DNA of 64,000 bases from Bacteroides xylanisolvens XB1A (GTDB lineage: Bacteria; Bacteroidota; Bacteroidia; Bacteroidales; Bacteroidaceae), in NCBI RefSeq assembly GCF_000210075.1, contig NC_021017.1:2814678-2878677 (forward strand), given 5' to 3'. The notes below the pieces were generated by a model, which was not told the origin of the DNA, did not search any database, and worked only from the letters and a program-made list of their open reading frames with translations. Below, piece after piece: positions 28,338 to 36,729 of this stretch (its first letter is position 1; every line of letters begins with the position of its first letter). Both the position numbers and the translations under genes were made by a program.

Positions 28338-30662
28338 ATGAAGAAAGAAATCTTAATTATTCTCGTGCTATTGACGTCTTTGATTAGTATGCATGCCGCC
28401 AACTTGACATCTCCCCCTATTTCAATAGTTCCCCGTCCGGCGCAGGTCGTGCCGGGAGAGGGCAACTTTACCTTCTCTTCTCAAACGCTGTTTTCGGTAG
28501 AGAACCATGAGCAGGCTGTCATCGTCCGCAACTTTATAAACTTATTGAAGAGAAGCTCGGGGATCACCTCACAGTTGGCAATAGGTGGCAGTGAGAAGAG
28601 CCATGTCTGCTTTACAACCGACTCTTCTTTAAAAAGCGAAGCCTATCAGTTGGCAGTTACTCCGGAACAGATTCAGGTAAAGGCATCGGATATAAAAGGC
28701 TTTTTCTATGCATTACAGACCATCCGCCTATTGTTGCCGTCGGCTGTTGAAGGCAATCAACAGGCTAAGAATATCCGATGGAGTATCCCCGCAGTAACCA
28801 TTCAGGATGAGCCACGCTTCGGCTATCGGGCATTGATGCTGGATGCCGCCCGTTTCTTCATCCCCAAGGAAAACGTGTTGCGTATCATCGACTGTATGGG
28901 CATGCTCAAAATTAATACGCTTCATTTCCATCTCACGGACGATAACGGCTGGCGATTGGAAATCAAGAAATATCCCCGCCTGACGGAAGTGGGAGCATGG
29001 AGAGTGAACCGCATGGACGTTCCCTTCTATTTCCGCCGTAACGCCGAACCGGGTGAACCCACTCCTATCGGTGGATTTTATACACAGGAAGATATTAAAG
29101 AAATGGTCTCCTATGCTGCCGACCGCCAGATAGAAATTATCCCCGAAATAGATATGCCGGCTCACAGCAACGCTGCACTGGCTGCCTATCCGCAACTGGC
29201 CTGCCCCGTAGTAGACAGTTACATCGGAGTAATTCCAGGTTTGGGCGGAAGTAATTCAGGAGTGATTTATTGTGCCGGAAACGATAGTGCTTTTACATTC
29301 TTGCAAGATGTTTTAGATGAAGTGATGGCAATCTTCCCTTCGCGATATATTCATCTGGGAGGAGATGAGGCGCAGAAAGGGTACTGGAAAAAATGCCCGC
29401 TTTGCCAGCAGCGGATAAAGAAAGAGCACCTTGCCAACGAAGAAGACCTGCAAGGTTACTTTATGAAACGGATGAGCGACTATGTACGCAGCAAAGGACG
29501 CGAAGTGATAGGTTGGGATGAACTGACAAATAGCAGTTTCCTGCCGGAAGGTGTTATCATCCAAGGCTGGCGCGGACTCGGTACGGCTGCTTTGAAAGCC
29601 GCGGAAAAAGGACATCAGTTCATTATGACCCCTGCCCGCATCTTGTATCTGATTCGTTATCAAGGCCCGCAATGGTTCGAACCCCAGACCTATTTCGGAA
29701 ATAACACGCTGAAAGACATCTACGATTACGAACCTGTGCAAGCGGACTGGAAACCGGAATATGCTTCTTTGTTAAAGGGCGTACAGGCATCTATGTGGAC
29801 GGAGTTCTGCAATAAGCCGGAAGATGTCGATTATTTAGTGTTCCCCCGTCTTGCCGCCCTAGCGGAAGTGGCATGGACACAGCCTGCACGCAAGGAATGG
29901 ACTGCGTTTTTGAAAGGACTGGATGCCTATAATGAGCATCTGACAGCTAAAGGCATCGTTTACGCCCGTTCAATGTACAATATCCAGCATACGGTAACTC
30001 CAAACAACGGAATGCTTGAGGTGAAACTGGAATGTATCCGTCCTGATATGGAGATACATTATACGACGGACGGCAGCGAACCTACGGCAACTTCACCGCT
30101 CTACGAAAAAATAGTGCCTGTAAAAGAGGCGCTTACCCTAAAAGGTGCAATTTTTGCGCACGGCAGACAGATAGGAAAGACATTGATACTTCCTGTCCGA
30201 TGGAATCTGGCTACCGCCAAACCTGTACTGGGAACCAATCCGACTGAAAAGCTCCTGACGAATGGAATACGCGGAAGCCTGAAATATTCGGATTTCGAGT
30301 GGTGCTCATGGGCGGACAATGACTCTGTCTCTTTTACGATTGACTTGCTGAAGCTGGAAATGCTGAACACGTTGATATTGGGATGCATCACGAACAATGG
30401 AATGGCTATCCATAAACCGGCATCCGTGAGGGTGGAAGTTTCGGATGATAACTCCAAGTTCCGCGAAGCCGTCGTGCAGAGCTTCACGTCTGAAGAGATT
30501 TTCCGTGAAGGGAATTTTATAGAAAACCTGTCATTGAAACTGGGAGGCACACAGGCACGTTATGTACGTGTGACCGCCAAAGGTCCGGGAGTTTGTCCTG
30601 CATCTCATGTGAGACCGGGACAGACATCGAGAATCTTTTTTGATGAAGTGATGCTGGAGTAA
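28338..30662 (+). CDS. GH20 beta-N-acetylhexosaminidase
   Basis: 774 residues from ATG 28338, which begins a clear signal peptide (KKEILIILVLLTSLISMHAA); the frame is open 63 bp further upstream but that extension has no signal-peptide logic. It has a GH20b N-terminal domain (about 20-140), then the GH20 barrel: FGYRALMLDAARFF, LHFHLTDDNGWRLEIKKYP and the catalytic pair Asp343-Glu344 in HLGGDEAQKGYW. A chitobiase/CHB_HEX C-terminal part and an F5/8-type (CBM32-like) sandwich from about 640 follow. GH20 enzymes remove terminal beta-linked GlcNAc or GalNAc, here presumably from oligosaccharides released by the GH18 enzyme of the same operon. It probably acts in the periplasm. Confidence 0.93.
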   Translation: MKKEILIILVLLTSLISMHAANLTSPPISIVPRPAQVVPGEGNFTFSSQTLFSVENHEQAVIVRNFINLLKRSSGITSQLAIGGSEKSHVCFTTDSSLKSEAYQLAVTPEQIQVKASDIKGFFYALQTIRLLLPSAVEGNQQAKNIRWSIPAVTIQDEPRFGYRALMLDAARFFIPKENVLRIIDCMGMLKINTLHFHLTDDNGWRLEIKKYPRLTEVGAWRVNRMDVPFYFRRNAEPGEPTPIGGFYTQEDIKEMVSYAADRQIEIIPEIDMPAHSNAALAAYPQLACPVVDSYIGVIPGLGGSNSGVIYCAGNDSAFTFLQDVLDEVMAIFPSRYIHLGGDEAQKGYWKKCPLCQQRIKKEHLANEEDLQGYFMKRMSDYVRSKGREVIGWDELTNSSFLPEGVIIQGWRGLGTAALKAAEKGHQFIMTPARILYLIRYQGPQWFEPQTYFGNNTLKDIYDYEPVQADWKPEYASLLKGVQASMWTEFCNKPEDVDYLVFPRLAALAEVAWTQPARKEWTAFLKGLDAYNEHLTAKGIVYARSMYNIQHTVTPNNGMLEVKLECIRPDMEIHYTTDGSEPTATSPLYEKIVPVKEALTLKGAIFAHGRQIGKTLILPVRWNLATAKPVLGTNPTEKLLTNGIRGSLKYSDFEWCSWADNDSVSFTIDLLKLEMLNTLILGCITNNGMAIHKPASVRVEVSDDNSKFREAVVQSFTSEEIFREGNFIENLSLKLGGTQARYVRVTAKGPGVCPASHVRPGQTSRIFFDEVMLE

Positions 30663-30745
30663 GACAAGCCAAGCAGGTGTGGAGGGCGGCGCATAAGCGC
30701 GGATTATTTTTTAAAGTCTAGTAAGGTGACGATTGATTAAATAGG

Positions 30746-30855
30746 CTATATATAGCTTGCGTGTTGGATATATAGATCCAACACGCAGGTCATATATGCC
30801 GTACACATTGGATCTATATGTCCAACACGCACGGTATATAGCTCCTGTAAGTGAC
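30746..30855. repeat. 22-bp-period palindrome array A4 (TATATA type) between convergent genes
   Basis: Five 22-bp units begin at 30746, 30768, 30790, 30812 and 30834, each with a TATATA-like core in the same phase (T at 30749, 30771, 30793, 30815, 30837). Between cores, GCGTGTTGG and its complement CCAACACGC alternate: an 11-bp perfect stem GCGTGTTGGAT (30759-30769) pairs with 30776-30786 across a 6-nt loop. It fills the space between the convergent GH20 and SulP genes, so terminator activity in both directions is possible, but no T-tracts follow the stems. Confidence 0.85.
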
Positions 30856-30867
30856 TGATAATTAGTG

Positions 30868-32547
30868 TTATTCTACCAGACTTTTCGCTCTTTCCAATGC
30901 TACATTGATATTCGGGCAGATATTCTCTTTTCCCAGCAACTCGTAGAATCCGGCTTTTTCCAGTACATCATGCACGTTCTTGTTGACTCCCGAAAGGATA
31001 ATGGTAGTCTTTTCCTTCTGTGACATTTCGCAGAGAGCAGTCAGGTTATGAATACCTGTGGAGTCGATAAACGGAACCTTGCGCATACGGATGATACGTA
31101 CTTTCGGGCGGTCTCCCAGTTGTGTCATTGTTTCTTCAAACTTGGTAGCGATGCCGAAGAAATAAGGGCCGTTGATTTCGTATACCTCTATACCTTTGGG
31201 AATCATCAGGTTTTCTTCGTGTACGGTAATATCCGATTCTTTATTCGGGTCAATCTCATCGGTAATTACCGAGATTTCGGTAGTCTCCATGACACGTTTC
31301 ATAAAGAGGACGCAAGCAATCACCAATCCTACCTCGATAGCGACAGTCAGGTCGAAGATAACGGTCAGGAAGAACGTGATAAGCAGTACGGTAACGTCCG
31401 ATTTCGGATTCTTCAGTAAAGCTCTGAATACACGCCATCCGCTCATGTTGTAAGATACGATGACCAGTACTCCGGCAAGGCATGCCATCGGGATATATTG
31501 TGCGAGTGGCATCAGGAAGAGCAGAATCAACAGCAATACTACTGCATGGATGATTCCGGCTATCGGTGTCTTACCCCCGTTGTTGATATTCGTCATGGTA
31601 CGGGCGATGGCTCCGGTGGCAGGAATACCTCCGAACAGAGGAGCTATGATATTGGCAGCTCCCTGTGCAATCAGTTCTGTATTGGAATCGTGGCGGTCGC
31701 CTATCACACCGTCGGCTACCGTGGCAGACAGCAGCGACTCGATAGCTCCCAATACGGCAATGGTGATAGCCACCGGAAACAGTTCCCTGATAGCTTCCCA
31801 ATCCAACGCAGGCACAACGGCATCGGGCAACTCCGATTTAATGGTGAAGCGGTCGCCGATTGTCTGGATGCAGTCGATCCCTCCGAAAGTTTTCATCAGG
31901 TAAACGGCTACCGTGACTACGATGATGGCAATCAGCGAGCCGGGAATTTTCTTTGAGAACTTCGGAGTGATGGCGATAATAATAATGCTGACAATGCTAA
32001 CGATGGTATTCCACCAGTTGATCGTGTCGAAGTGTCGGAAATAAATCAGCCACTTCCCGACGAAGTCTCCCGGCACTTTCTCGTCTCCGAAAGATAAACC
32101 GAAAATATCGGCAATCTGGGTTGTGAAAATAGTGACGGCGATACCGCTGGTAAATCCGACGATGATAGGATAAGGAATGAATTTGATGACAGCTCCCAGC
32201 TTGAACACTCCTAATAATACAAGGAGTACGCCCGCCATCAGCGTGGCTACAATCAGTCCGGCCTCGCCGTATTGTTGTATGATGCCATAGATAATGACGA
32301 TAAATGCTCCTGTAGGACCGCCGATCTGGACTTTGCTGCCTCCCAACAGGGAAATGATGAATCCCGCAATGATAGCAGTGATAATACCTTTTTCGGGCGA
32401 AACTCCCGAAGCGATCCCGAAAGCGATAGCCAGTGGAAGCGCCACGATACCTACGATGATGCCGGCCATCAGGTCCGCCATAAACGTTTCTTTCGAATAA
32501 TTCTTTAGACAAGAAACCAGTTTGGGTTTAAATTCAAATAGCTTCAT
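30868..32547 (-). CDS. SulP-family inorganic anion permease with STAS domain
   Basis: 559 residues. It has 10-12 hydrophobic segments in the SulP pattern (DLMAGIIVGIVALPLAIAFGIASG, then GGSKVQIGGPTGAFIVIIYGII, ALDWEAIRELFPVAITIAVLGAIESLLSATVADG), then a cytosolic STAS domain from about 440 with FIDSTGIHNL carrying the conserved Ser. SulP proteins carry sulfate, bicarbonate or related anions across the inner membrane; which anion is not decidable here. On the minus strand it has its own upstream region (32548-32796), shared divergently with rubrerythrin. Confidence 0.93.
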   Translation of the reverse strand: MKLFEFKPKLVSCLKNYSKETFMADLMAGIIVGIVALPLAIAFGIASGVSPEKGIITAIIAGFIISLLGGSKVQIGGPTGAFIVIIYGIIQQYGEAGLIVATLMAGVLLVLLGVFKLGAVIKFIPYPIIVGFTSGIAVTIFTTQIADIFGLSFGDEKVPGDFVGKWLIYFRHFDTINWWNTIVSIVSIIIIAITPKFSKKIPGSLIAIIVVTVAVYLMKTFGGIDCIQTIGDRFTIKSELPDAVVPALDWEAIRELFPVAITIAVLGAIESLLSATVADGVIGDRHDSNTELIAQGAANIIAPLFGGIPATGAIARTMTNINNGGKTPIAGIIHAVVLLLILLFLMPLAQYIPMACLAGVLVIVSYNMSGWRVFRALLKNPKSDVTVLLITFFLTVIFDLTVAIEVGLVIACVLFMKRVMETTEISVITDEIDPNKESDITVHEENLMIPKGIEVYEINGPYFFGIATKFEETMTQLGDRPKVRIIRMRKVPFIDSTGIHNLTALCEMSQKEKTTIILSGVNKNVHDVLEKAGFYELLGKENICPNINVALERAKSLVE

Positions 32548-32726
32548 TTTTAGATGTTGTTATACGTGTACTCTGTTCTTTTTTGCAAAGTAGAGGTTGC
32601 AAAATTAGATAAAATAATCGAAATAAGTATGTTTTTGAACATACTATTTGTCTGTTGATAGATTTCATCAATGAGGTGATAGTTTTTATTCATTAAGAAA
32701 AGGTGGTTTATTGTGAACAAATCGCT

Positions 32727-32734
32727 TATATTTG
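32727..32734 (+). promoter_or_regulatory. -7 element upstream of rubrerythrin
   Basis: TATATTTG matches TAnnTTTG exactly and lies 62 bp before the ATG at 32797. No good -33 element is seen. A dyad-like stretch TTGAT / ATCAA around 32650-32675 could be a regulator site. Confidence 0.5.
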
Positions 32735-32796
32735 CGTTATAAATAGTACGACAAGTTACGTTTGGTAATCAACCAATTTAAAATATATATAGAATT

Positions 32797-33375
32797 ATGG
32801 CTAAGAGTATTAAAGGAACTCAAACAGAGAAAAATCTGTTGACTTCATTCGCAGGAGAATCACAGGCTAGAATGCGTTACACTTATTTCGCAAGTGCAGC
32901 TAAAAAAGAAGGCTACGAACAAATTGCGGCTATTTTCACTGAAACTGCCGATCAGGAAAAAGAACATGCAAAACGTATGTTTAAGTTCCTCGAAGGCGGT
33001 ATGGTAGAAATCACTGCCAGCTATCCGGCCGGTGTAATTGGTAATACACTTGAAAATCTTCGCGCTGCCGCAGCGGGTGAACATGAAGAATGGTCACTGG
33101 ATTATCCTCACTTTGCCGACGTGGCAGAACAGGAAGGTTTCCCGATGATTGCTGCTATGTACCGCAATATCTCCATCGCAGAAAAAGGTCACGAAGAAAG
33201 ATATCTTGCCTTCGTAAATAACATCGAAAATATGACTGTATTCGCTAAAGAAGGCGAAGTGGTATGGCAATGCCGTAACTGCGGTTACATTGAAATCGGT
33301 AAGGAAGCTCCTGAAGTTTGCCCGGCATGTCTGCATCCACAGGCTTATTTCGAGGTGAAGAAGGAAAACTATTAA
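32797..33375 (+). CDS. rbr: Rubrerythrin
   Basis: 192 residues. A four-helix diiron domain (ESQARMRYTYFASAAKKEGYEQIAAIFTETADQEKEHAKRMF, then FPMIAAMYRNISIAEKGHEERYLAFV) supplies the Glu/His ligands. A C-terminal rubredoxin-like iron site has CRNCGYIE and CPACLHP. Rubrerythrin reduces hydrogen peroxide in the cytoplasm and protects anaerobes during air exposure. It is a single-gene unit with its own promoter and a downstream hairpin. Confidence 0.96.
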   Translation: MAKSIKGTQTEKNLLTSFAGESQARMRYTYFASAAKKEGYEQIAAIFTETADQEKEHAKRMFKFLEGGMVEITASYPAGVIGNTLENLRAAAAGEHEEWSLDYPHFADVAEQEGFPMIAAMYRNISIAEKGHEERYLAFVNNIENMTVFAKEGEVVWQCRNCGYIEIGKEAPEVCPACLHPQAYFEVKKENY

Positions 33376-33392
33376 TCTACGGATGAATTAGA

Positions 33393-33426
33393 TAGAGGGG
33401 ATATATCCATTAGGTATATCCTCTTT
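33393..33426 (+). terminator. Probable terminator after rubrerythrin
   Basis: AGAGGGGATATATCC and GGTATATCCTCT form an imperfect stem with a two-base bulge and short loop, ending in CTCTTTATA. The T-tract is weak. Confidence 0.45.
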
Positions 33427-33503
33427 ATATGTTACTATGGAAATCATATTATACGATTCAGAAATAAAAAGATTAAAACTCTCCAAGTTTCAAATGGATT
33501 ATC

Positions 33504-33511
33504 TATCTTTG
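33504..33511 (+). promoter_or_regulatory. -7 element of the restriction-modification operon
   Basis: TATCTTTG matches the Bacteroides -7 consensus exactly, 18 bp before the ATG at 33529, so the leader is at most a few bases long. Confidence 0.5.
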
Positions 33512-33528
33512 CTACAAATTGCAGTTGT

Positions 33529-34374
33529 ATGTCATCAAGAAGAACTAATAAACTTGTAGTTCCCTTTGTAAAGTGGGTTGGAGGAAAGAGGCAGATACTT
33601 TCAGAAATTGAAAAGTATTTGCCTTCAAAATTTGCAACTTACTACGAGCCTTTTATTGGTGGAGGAGCGTTACTTTTTCATATACAGCCAAAAAATGCCA
33701 TTATCAATGATTTTAATGCTGAATTAATAAACCTTTATACTGTAATAAAAGAAAATCCATTAGAACTGATAGCGGATTTGAAAAAACATAAAAATGAAGC
33801 AGACTATTTTTATGAGATTCGGAGTCTGGATAGAGATAGAGAGAAATTTTCGGCATTAACAAACATAGAAAGAGCTTCGCGAATTATATTTCTAAATAAA
33901 ACTTGTTATAATGGTTTATTTCGAGTGAATAGCTCTGGGGAATTTAATACTCCTTTTGGTAGATATAAGAATCCTAATATAGTCAATGAGATAACTATAA
34001 AAGCTGTCTCCTTATATTTGAATAATTCCAATGTCTTAATAATGAATGGTGATTTCGAGGAGGCTTTACATAACGTTTCTAAAGGTGATTTCGTTTATCT
34101 CGATCCTCCTTATGATCCGTTATCAAACAGTTCTTCATTTACGGGATATACTCAGGGAGGATTTGATCGTACAGAACAAGAACGGTTGAGAAATGTTTGT
34201 GATTGGCTGCATGCAAAGAAGGCAAAGTTTCTCTTATCAAACTCATGTACTGATTTGATTCTTGATTTATATAAGAACTATAACATAACTGAAATAAAGG
34301 CCATTCGATCCATCAATTCAGATGCTGAAAAGAGGGGACAGGTCTCTGAAGTATTAATAAGAAATTATGAATAA
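33529..34374 (+). CDS. Dam/DpnII-type DNA adenine-N6 methyltransferase
   Basis: 281 residues of the D12 (alpha-class) family. FVKWVGGKRQILSEIEKYLP opens the AdoMet-binding region, YYEPFIGGGALLF is motif I, and DPPY (Asp192-Tyr195) is catalytic motif IV, followed by PLSNSSSFTGYTQGGF, which resembles the Dam/DpnM/MboI group that methylates GATC. The coding sequence is markedly more AT-rich than its neighbours. It overlaps the endonuclease gene by 8 bp (stop TAA at 34372-34374, next ATG at 34367). It protects host DNA from the endonuclease; GATC specificity is an inference from motif resemblance only. Confidence 0.88.
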   Translation: MSSRRTNKLVVPFVKWVGGKRQILSEIEKYLPSKFATYYEPFIGGGALLFHIQPKNAIINDFNAELINLYTVIKENPLELIADLKKHKNEADYFYEIRSLDRDREKFSALTNIERASRIIFLNKTCYNGLFRVNSSGEFNTPFGRYKNPNIVNEITIKAVSLYLNNSNVLIMNGDFEEALHNVSKGDFVYLDPPYDPLSNSSSFTGYTQGGFDRTEQERLRNVCDWLHAKKAKFLLSNSCTDLILDLYKNYNITEIKAIRSINSDAEKRGQVSEVLIRNYE

Positions 34375-35680
34375 TGCAAGTAAGATAGACACTAATTGGA
34401 CGAAAATTTTTAATAAATATCCTATTCTGCAAACTATAAAAGATGAAGGAAAGTATATTATAACAGCACAACAAATTAAAGAATTTTGGGAGCCTCGTTT
34501 GATGACTAAACACGATCATAGTGTCAATAGACCCCAGATATTTATAGATAATTCTTTGTCTATTTTGCCAATTACACGAGGAAGCTATATTATTGGTGCA
34601 ATGGACTTGTATCATGATTTTGCATTATCTGATAGAGAGAAAGTCTTTGATAGTACAGATAGTATGCCTGTTTCTTCACCTGCATTTATTGAGTCTATTG
34701 ATTTTAATAATATCACAAGTGAGGCTACGGCTATTAATAGCATATATGTTTCGGATATTCTCAGGGATTTCTTGAATGAACCGACCTTGTTGCCTACGGT
34801 AAATGGGCGAATGGGAGCTGGAAGTTTCTCATTTAGTGTCAATTGTTTGTCAGGTGAAGATACTTCTCTTTTAGTGGATGTAAGTAACTCACAGATAGAG
34901 ATTGATGGAGGTTATGAAGGAACAAATTCTTTGTGTTTGATTGAAGCTAAAAGTTCTCTTTCTACAGATTTTTTGGTACGCCAACTTTACTATCCTTTTA
35001 GATTATGGACTAATAAGATAACTAAGCCTATCAGACCTGTATTTTTATTGTATAGTAATGGTACATATTATTTATTTGAATATGCTTTTGAAGAAATAGG
35101 TAATTATAATTCCTTAAAGAGAGTGCAATATAAAAAATATCGTATTGAGAACGATGTGATAACCTTACAGGATATACTTGAGATACCAAAGCGTATTCCA
35201 GTTGTCAAGGAACCGCAAATTCAATTCCCACAAGCAGATTCGTTGGAACGCATTATCAACCTTTGTGAAATTATGAATTCGGATAATAAAGCGTTTAATA
35301 AATATGGTATAGCAAAAATATATAGTTTTGATGAGCGCCAGTCAGATTATTATGCGAATGCAGGTGTTTATTTGGGTTTAATTCAGCGGTATAAAAAAGG
35401 GAGTATCTACAATTATAAACTATCGAATTTAGGGAAACAAATTTTTAAATTGCCATTGCGAAGCCGACATCTTCGGGTGGCAGAATTGATTCTTAGCCAT
35501 AGTCCTTTTAGACAGACATTGAAGAGTTATATTGATAATGCTAATATCCCATCTAAAGAGGAGGTAATAGATATCATGAGGCATTGCGAACTTTACCGCA
35601 TGTCTGAAAATTTATATTATCGCCGTTCCAGTACAGTGATTAGTTGGATAAATTGGGTACTTAATTTACGTACTGAATAA
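34367..35680 (+). CDS. Type II restriction endonuclease (putative)
   Basis: 437 residues between two methylase genes. The likely PD-(D/E)XK core is the EIDGGYEG segment followed by LIEAKSS: Asp180 and Glu193-x-Lys195 on adjacent strands. The C-terminal third (about 300-437) looks like a winged-helix region (IAKIYSFDERQSDYYANAGVYLGLIQ, LGKQIFKLP), probably for DNA reading. Overlap with the upstream methylase gene and a 9-bp gap to the downstream one show translational coupling. It does not look like DpnII or MboI endonuclease by eye, so the endonuclease may be of a different family than the methylases suggest. AT-rich, likely acquired. Confidence 0.75.
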   Translation: MNNASKIDTNWTKIFNKYPILQTIKDEGKYIITAQQIKEFWEPRLMTKHDHSVNRPQIFIDNSLSILPITRGSYIIGAMDLYHDFALSDREKVFDSTDSMPVSSPAFIESIDFNNITSEATAINSIYVSDILRDFLNEPTLLPTVNGRMGAGSFSFSVNCLSGEDTSLLVDVSNSQIEIDGGYEGTNSLCLIEAKSSLSTDFLVRQLYYPFRLWTNKITKPIRPVFLLYSNGTYYLFEYAFEEIGNYNSLKRVQYKKYRIENDVITLQDILEIPKRIPVVKEPQIQFPQADSLERIINLCEIMNSDNKAFNKYGIAKIYSFDERQSDYYANAGVYLGLIQRYKKGSIYNYKLSNLGKQIFKLPLRSRHLRVAELILSHSPFRQTLKSYIDNANIPSKEEVIDIMRHCELYRMSENLYYRRSSTVISWINWVLNLRTE

Positions 35681-35689
35681 ATTCGTATA

Positions 35690-36529
35690 ATGCCCTTAAA
35701 ATCATATTATAAATCATCGGATGGAGCATTTACTCTTTTACTTGGCGATTGTCGACAACTTTTGTCACAGTTTGATTTTCAATTTGATATGATTTTTGCT
35801 GATCCTCCTTATTTTCTTTCGAATGGAGGGATTTCTGTACAATCTGGTAAAATTGTTTGTGTAGATAAAGGAGATTGGGATCGTAGTTTTGGCAAAGAAT
35901 CCATTGATAATTTTAATTATAAATGGATTGCTGATTGTCGTGACAAACTTAAAGATAATGGTACAATTTGGATATCAGGGACTTATCATAATATTTTTTC
36001 TGTAGCTAATCAGTTAACTGAACTTGGGTTTAAAATTCTTAACTGCATTACGTGGGTGAAAACTAACCCTCCTCCTAATATTTCGTGTCGTTATTTTACA
36101 TACTCGGCAGAATACATTATTTGGGCTCGTAAAAATAATAATGTTTCTCATTATTATAATTATGATTTTATGAAAATGAGTAATGCTAATCATCAGATGA
36201 CAGATGTTTGGAATTTGTCTGCTATTGAGGGATGGGAAAAGATACACGGTAAACATCCTACTCAAAAACCGATAAATTTATTAGCTAGGGTTATTGCAGC
36301 TAGTACTAGGCCTGGGGCATGGATATTAGATCCTTTTGCCGGTAGTAGTACTACTGGTGTCACGGCTAATCTTTTGAAACGTCGATTTCTTGGTATTGAT
36401 ATTGAACAAAAGTACCTTGAACTTAGTATTCTACGGAGAAAAGACTTGGATTTTCCTAAGGTTCGTGCAGATTTTCTTTCTAGGATTTACAGCATTAATG
36501 TTCATGCTATCTCTTTAGAAGATAAATAA
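35690..36529 (+). CDS. Second DNA methyltransferase (beta-class, DpnA/MboI-B-like)
   Basis: 279 residues with motifs in the beta-class order: the catalytic DPPY (Asp38-Tyr41) in MIFADPPYFLSNGGISVQSGK comes first, and the AdoMet-binding DPFAGSSTTG (Asp214 on) comes near the C-terminus. DPPYFLSNxG is characteristic of the second methylase of DpnII/MboI-type systems, which can act on single-stranded DNA in natural transformation. It completes an M-R-M operon with genes at 33529 and 34367. Base composition is AT-rich like the rest of the operon. N6-adenine methylation is likely; N4-cytosine cannot be excluded by motif alone. Confidence 0.88.
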   Translation: MPLKSYYKSSDGAFTLLLGDCRQLLSQFDFQFDMIFADPPYFLSNGGISVQSGKIVCVDKGDWDRSFGKESIDNFNYKWIADCRDKLKDNGTIWISGTYHNIFSVANQLTELGFKILNCITWVKTNPPPNISCRYFTYSAEYIIWARKNNNVSHYYNYDFMKMSNANHQMTDVWNLSAIEGWEKIHGKHPTQKPINLLARVIAASTRPGAWILDPFAGSSTTGVTANLLKRRFLGIDIEQKYLELSILRRKDLDFPKVRADFLSRIYSINVHAISLEDK

Positions 36530-36637
36530 AATTGAAGTAAAATACTTGAATTTACAATATTAGAAAAATAAATAGGATGGATAGTTCTTATATGGAAAAG
36601 GTACATTTACTGAATATCCCTGCTTAAAGATACAAAA

Positions 36638-36670
36638 AAGGCAACTGACTTGCAATGAGTTAGTTGCCTT
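36638..36670. terminator. Bidirectional terminator between RM operon and HTCS
   Basis: Arms of 13 nt (AAGGCAACTGACT at 36638-36650; complement at 36658-36670 with one G-T pair) around a 7-nt loop, with A's before and T-rich sequence after. It serves the convergent genes ending at 36529 and 36730. The 10-mer GAATATCCCT occurs on both sides (36612 and 36688). Confidence 0.75.
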
Positions 36671-36729
36671 AAATTTTCTTATTTTAGGAATATCCCTACC
36701 TATTTTTCGGATAGCCTTTTTTGTATTAT

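Noticed and set aside
36612..36697. GAATATCCCT direct repeats as borders of the restriction-modification island
   Set aside because: Both copies are on the same side of the operon and flank only the terminator; no matching copy was seen near 33400-33530.
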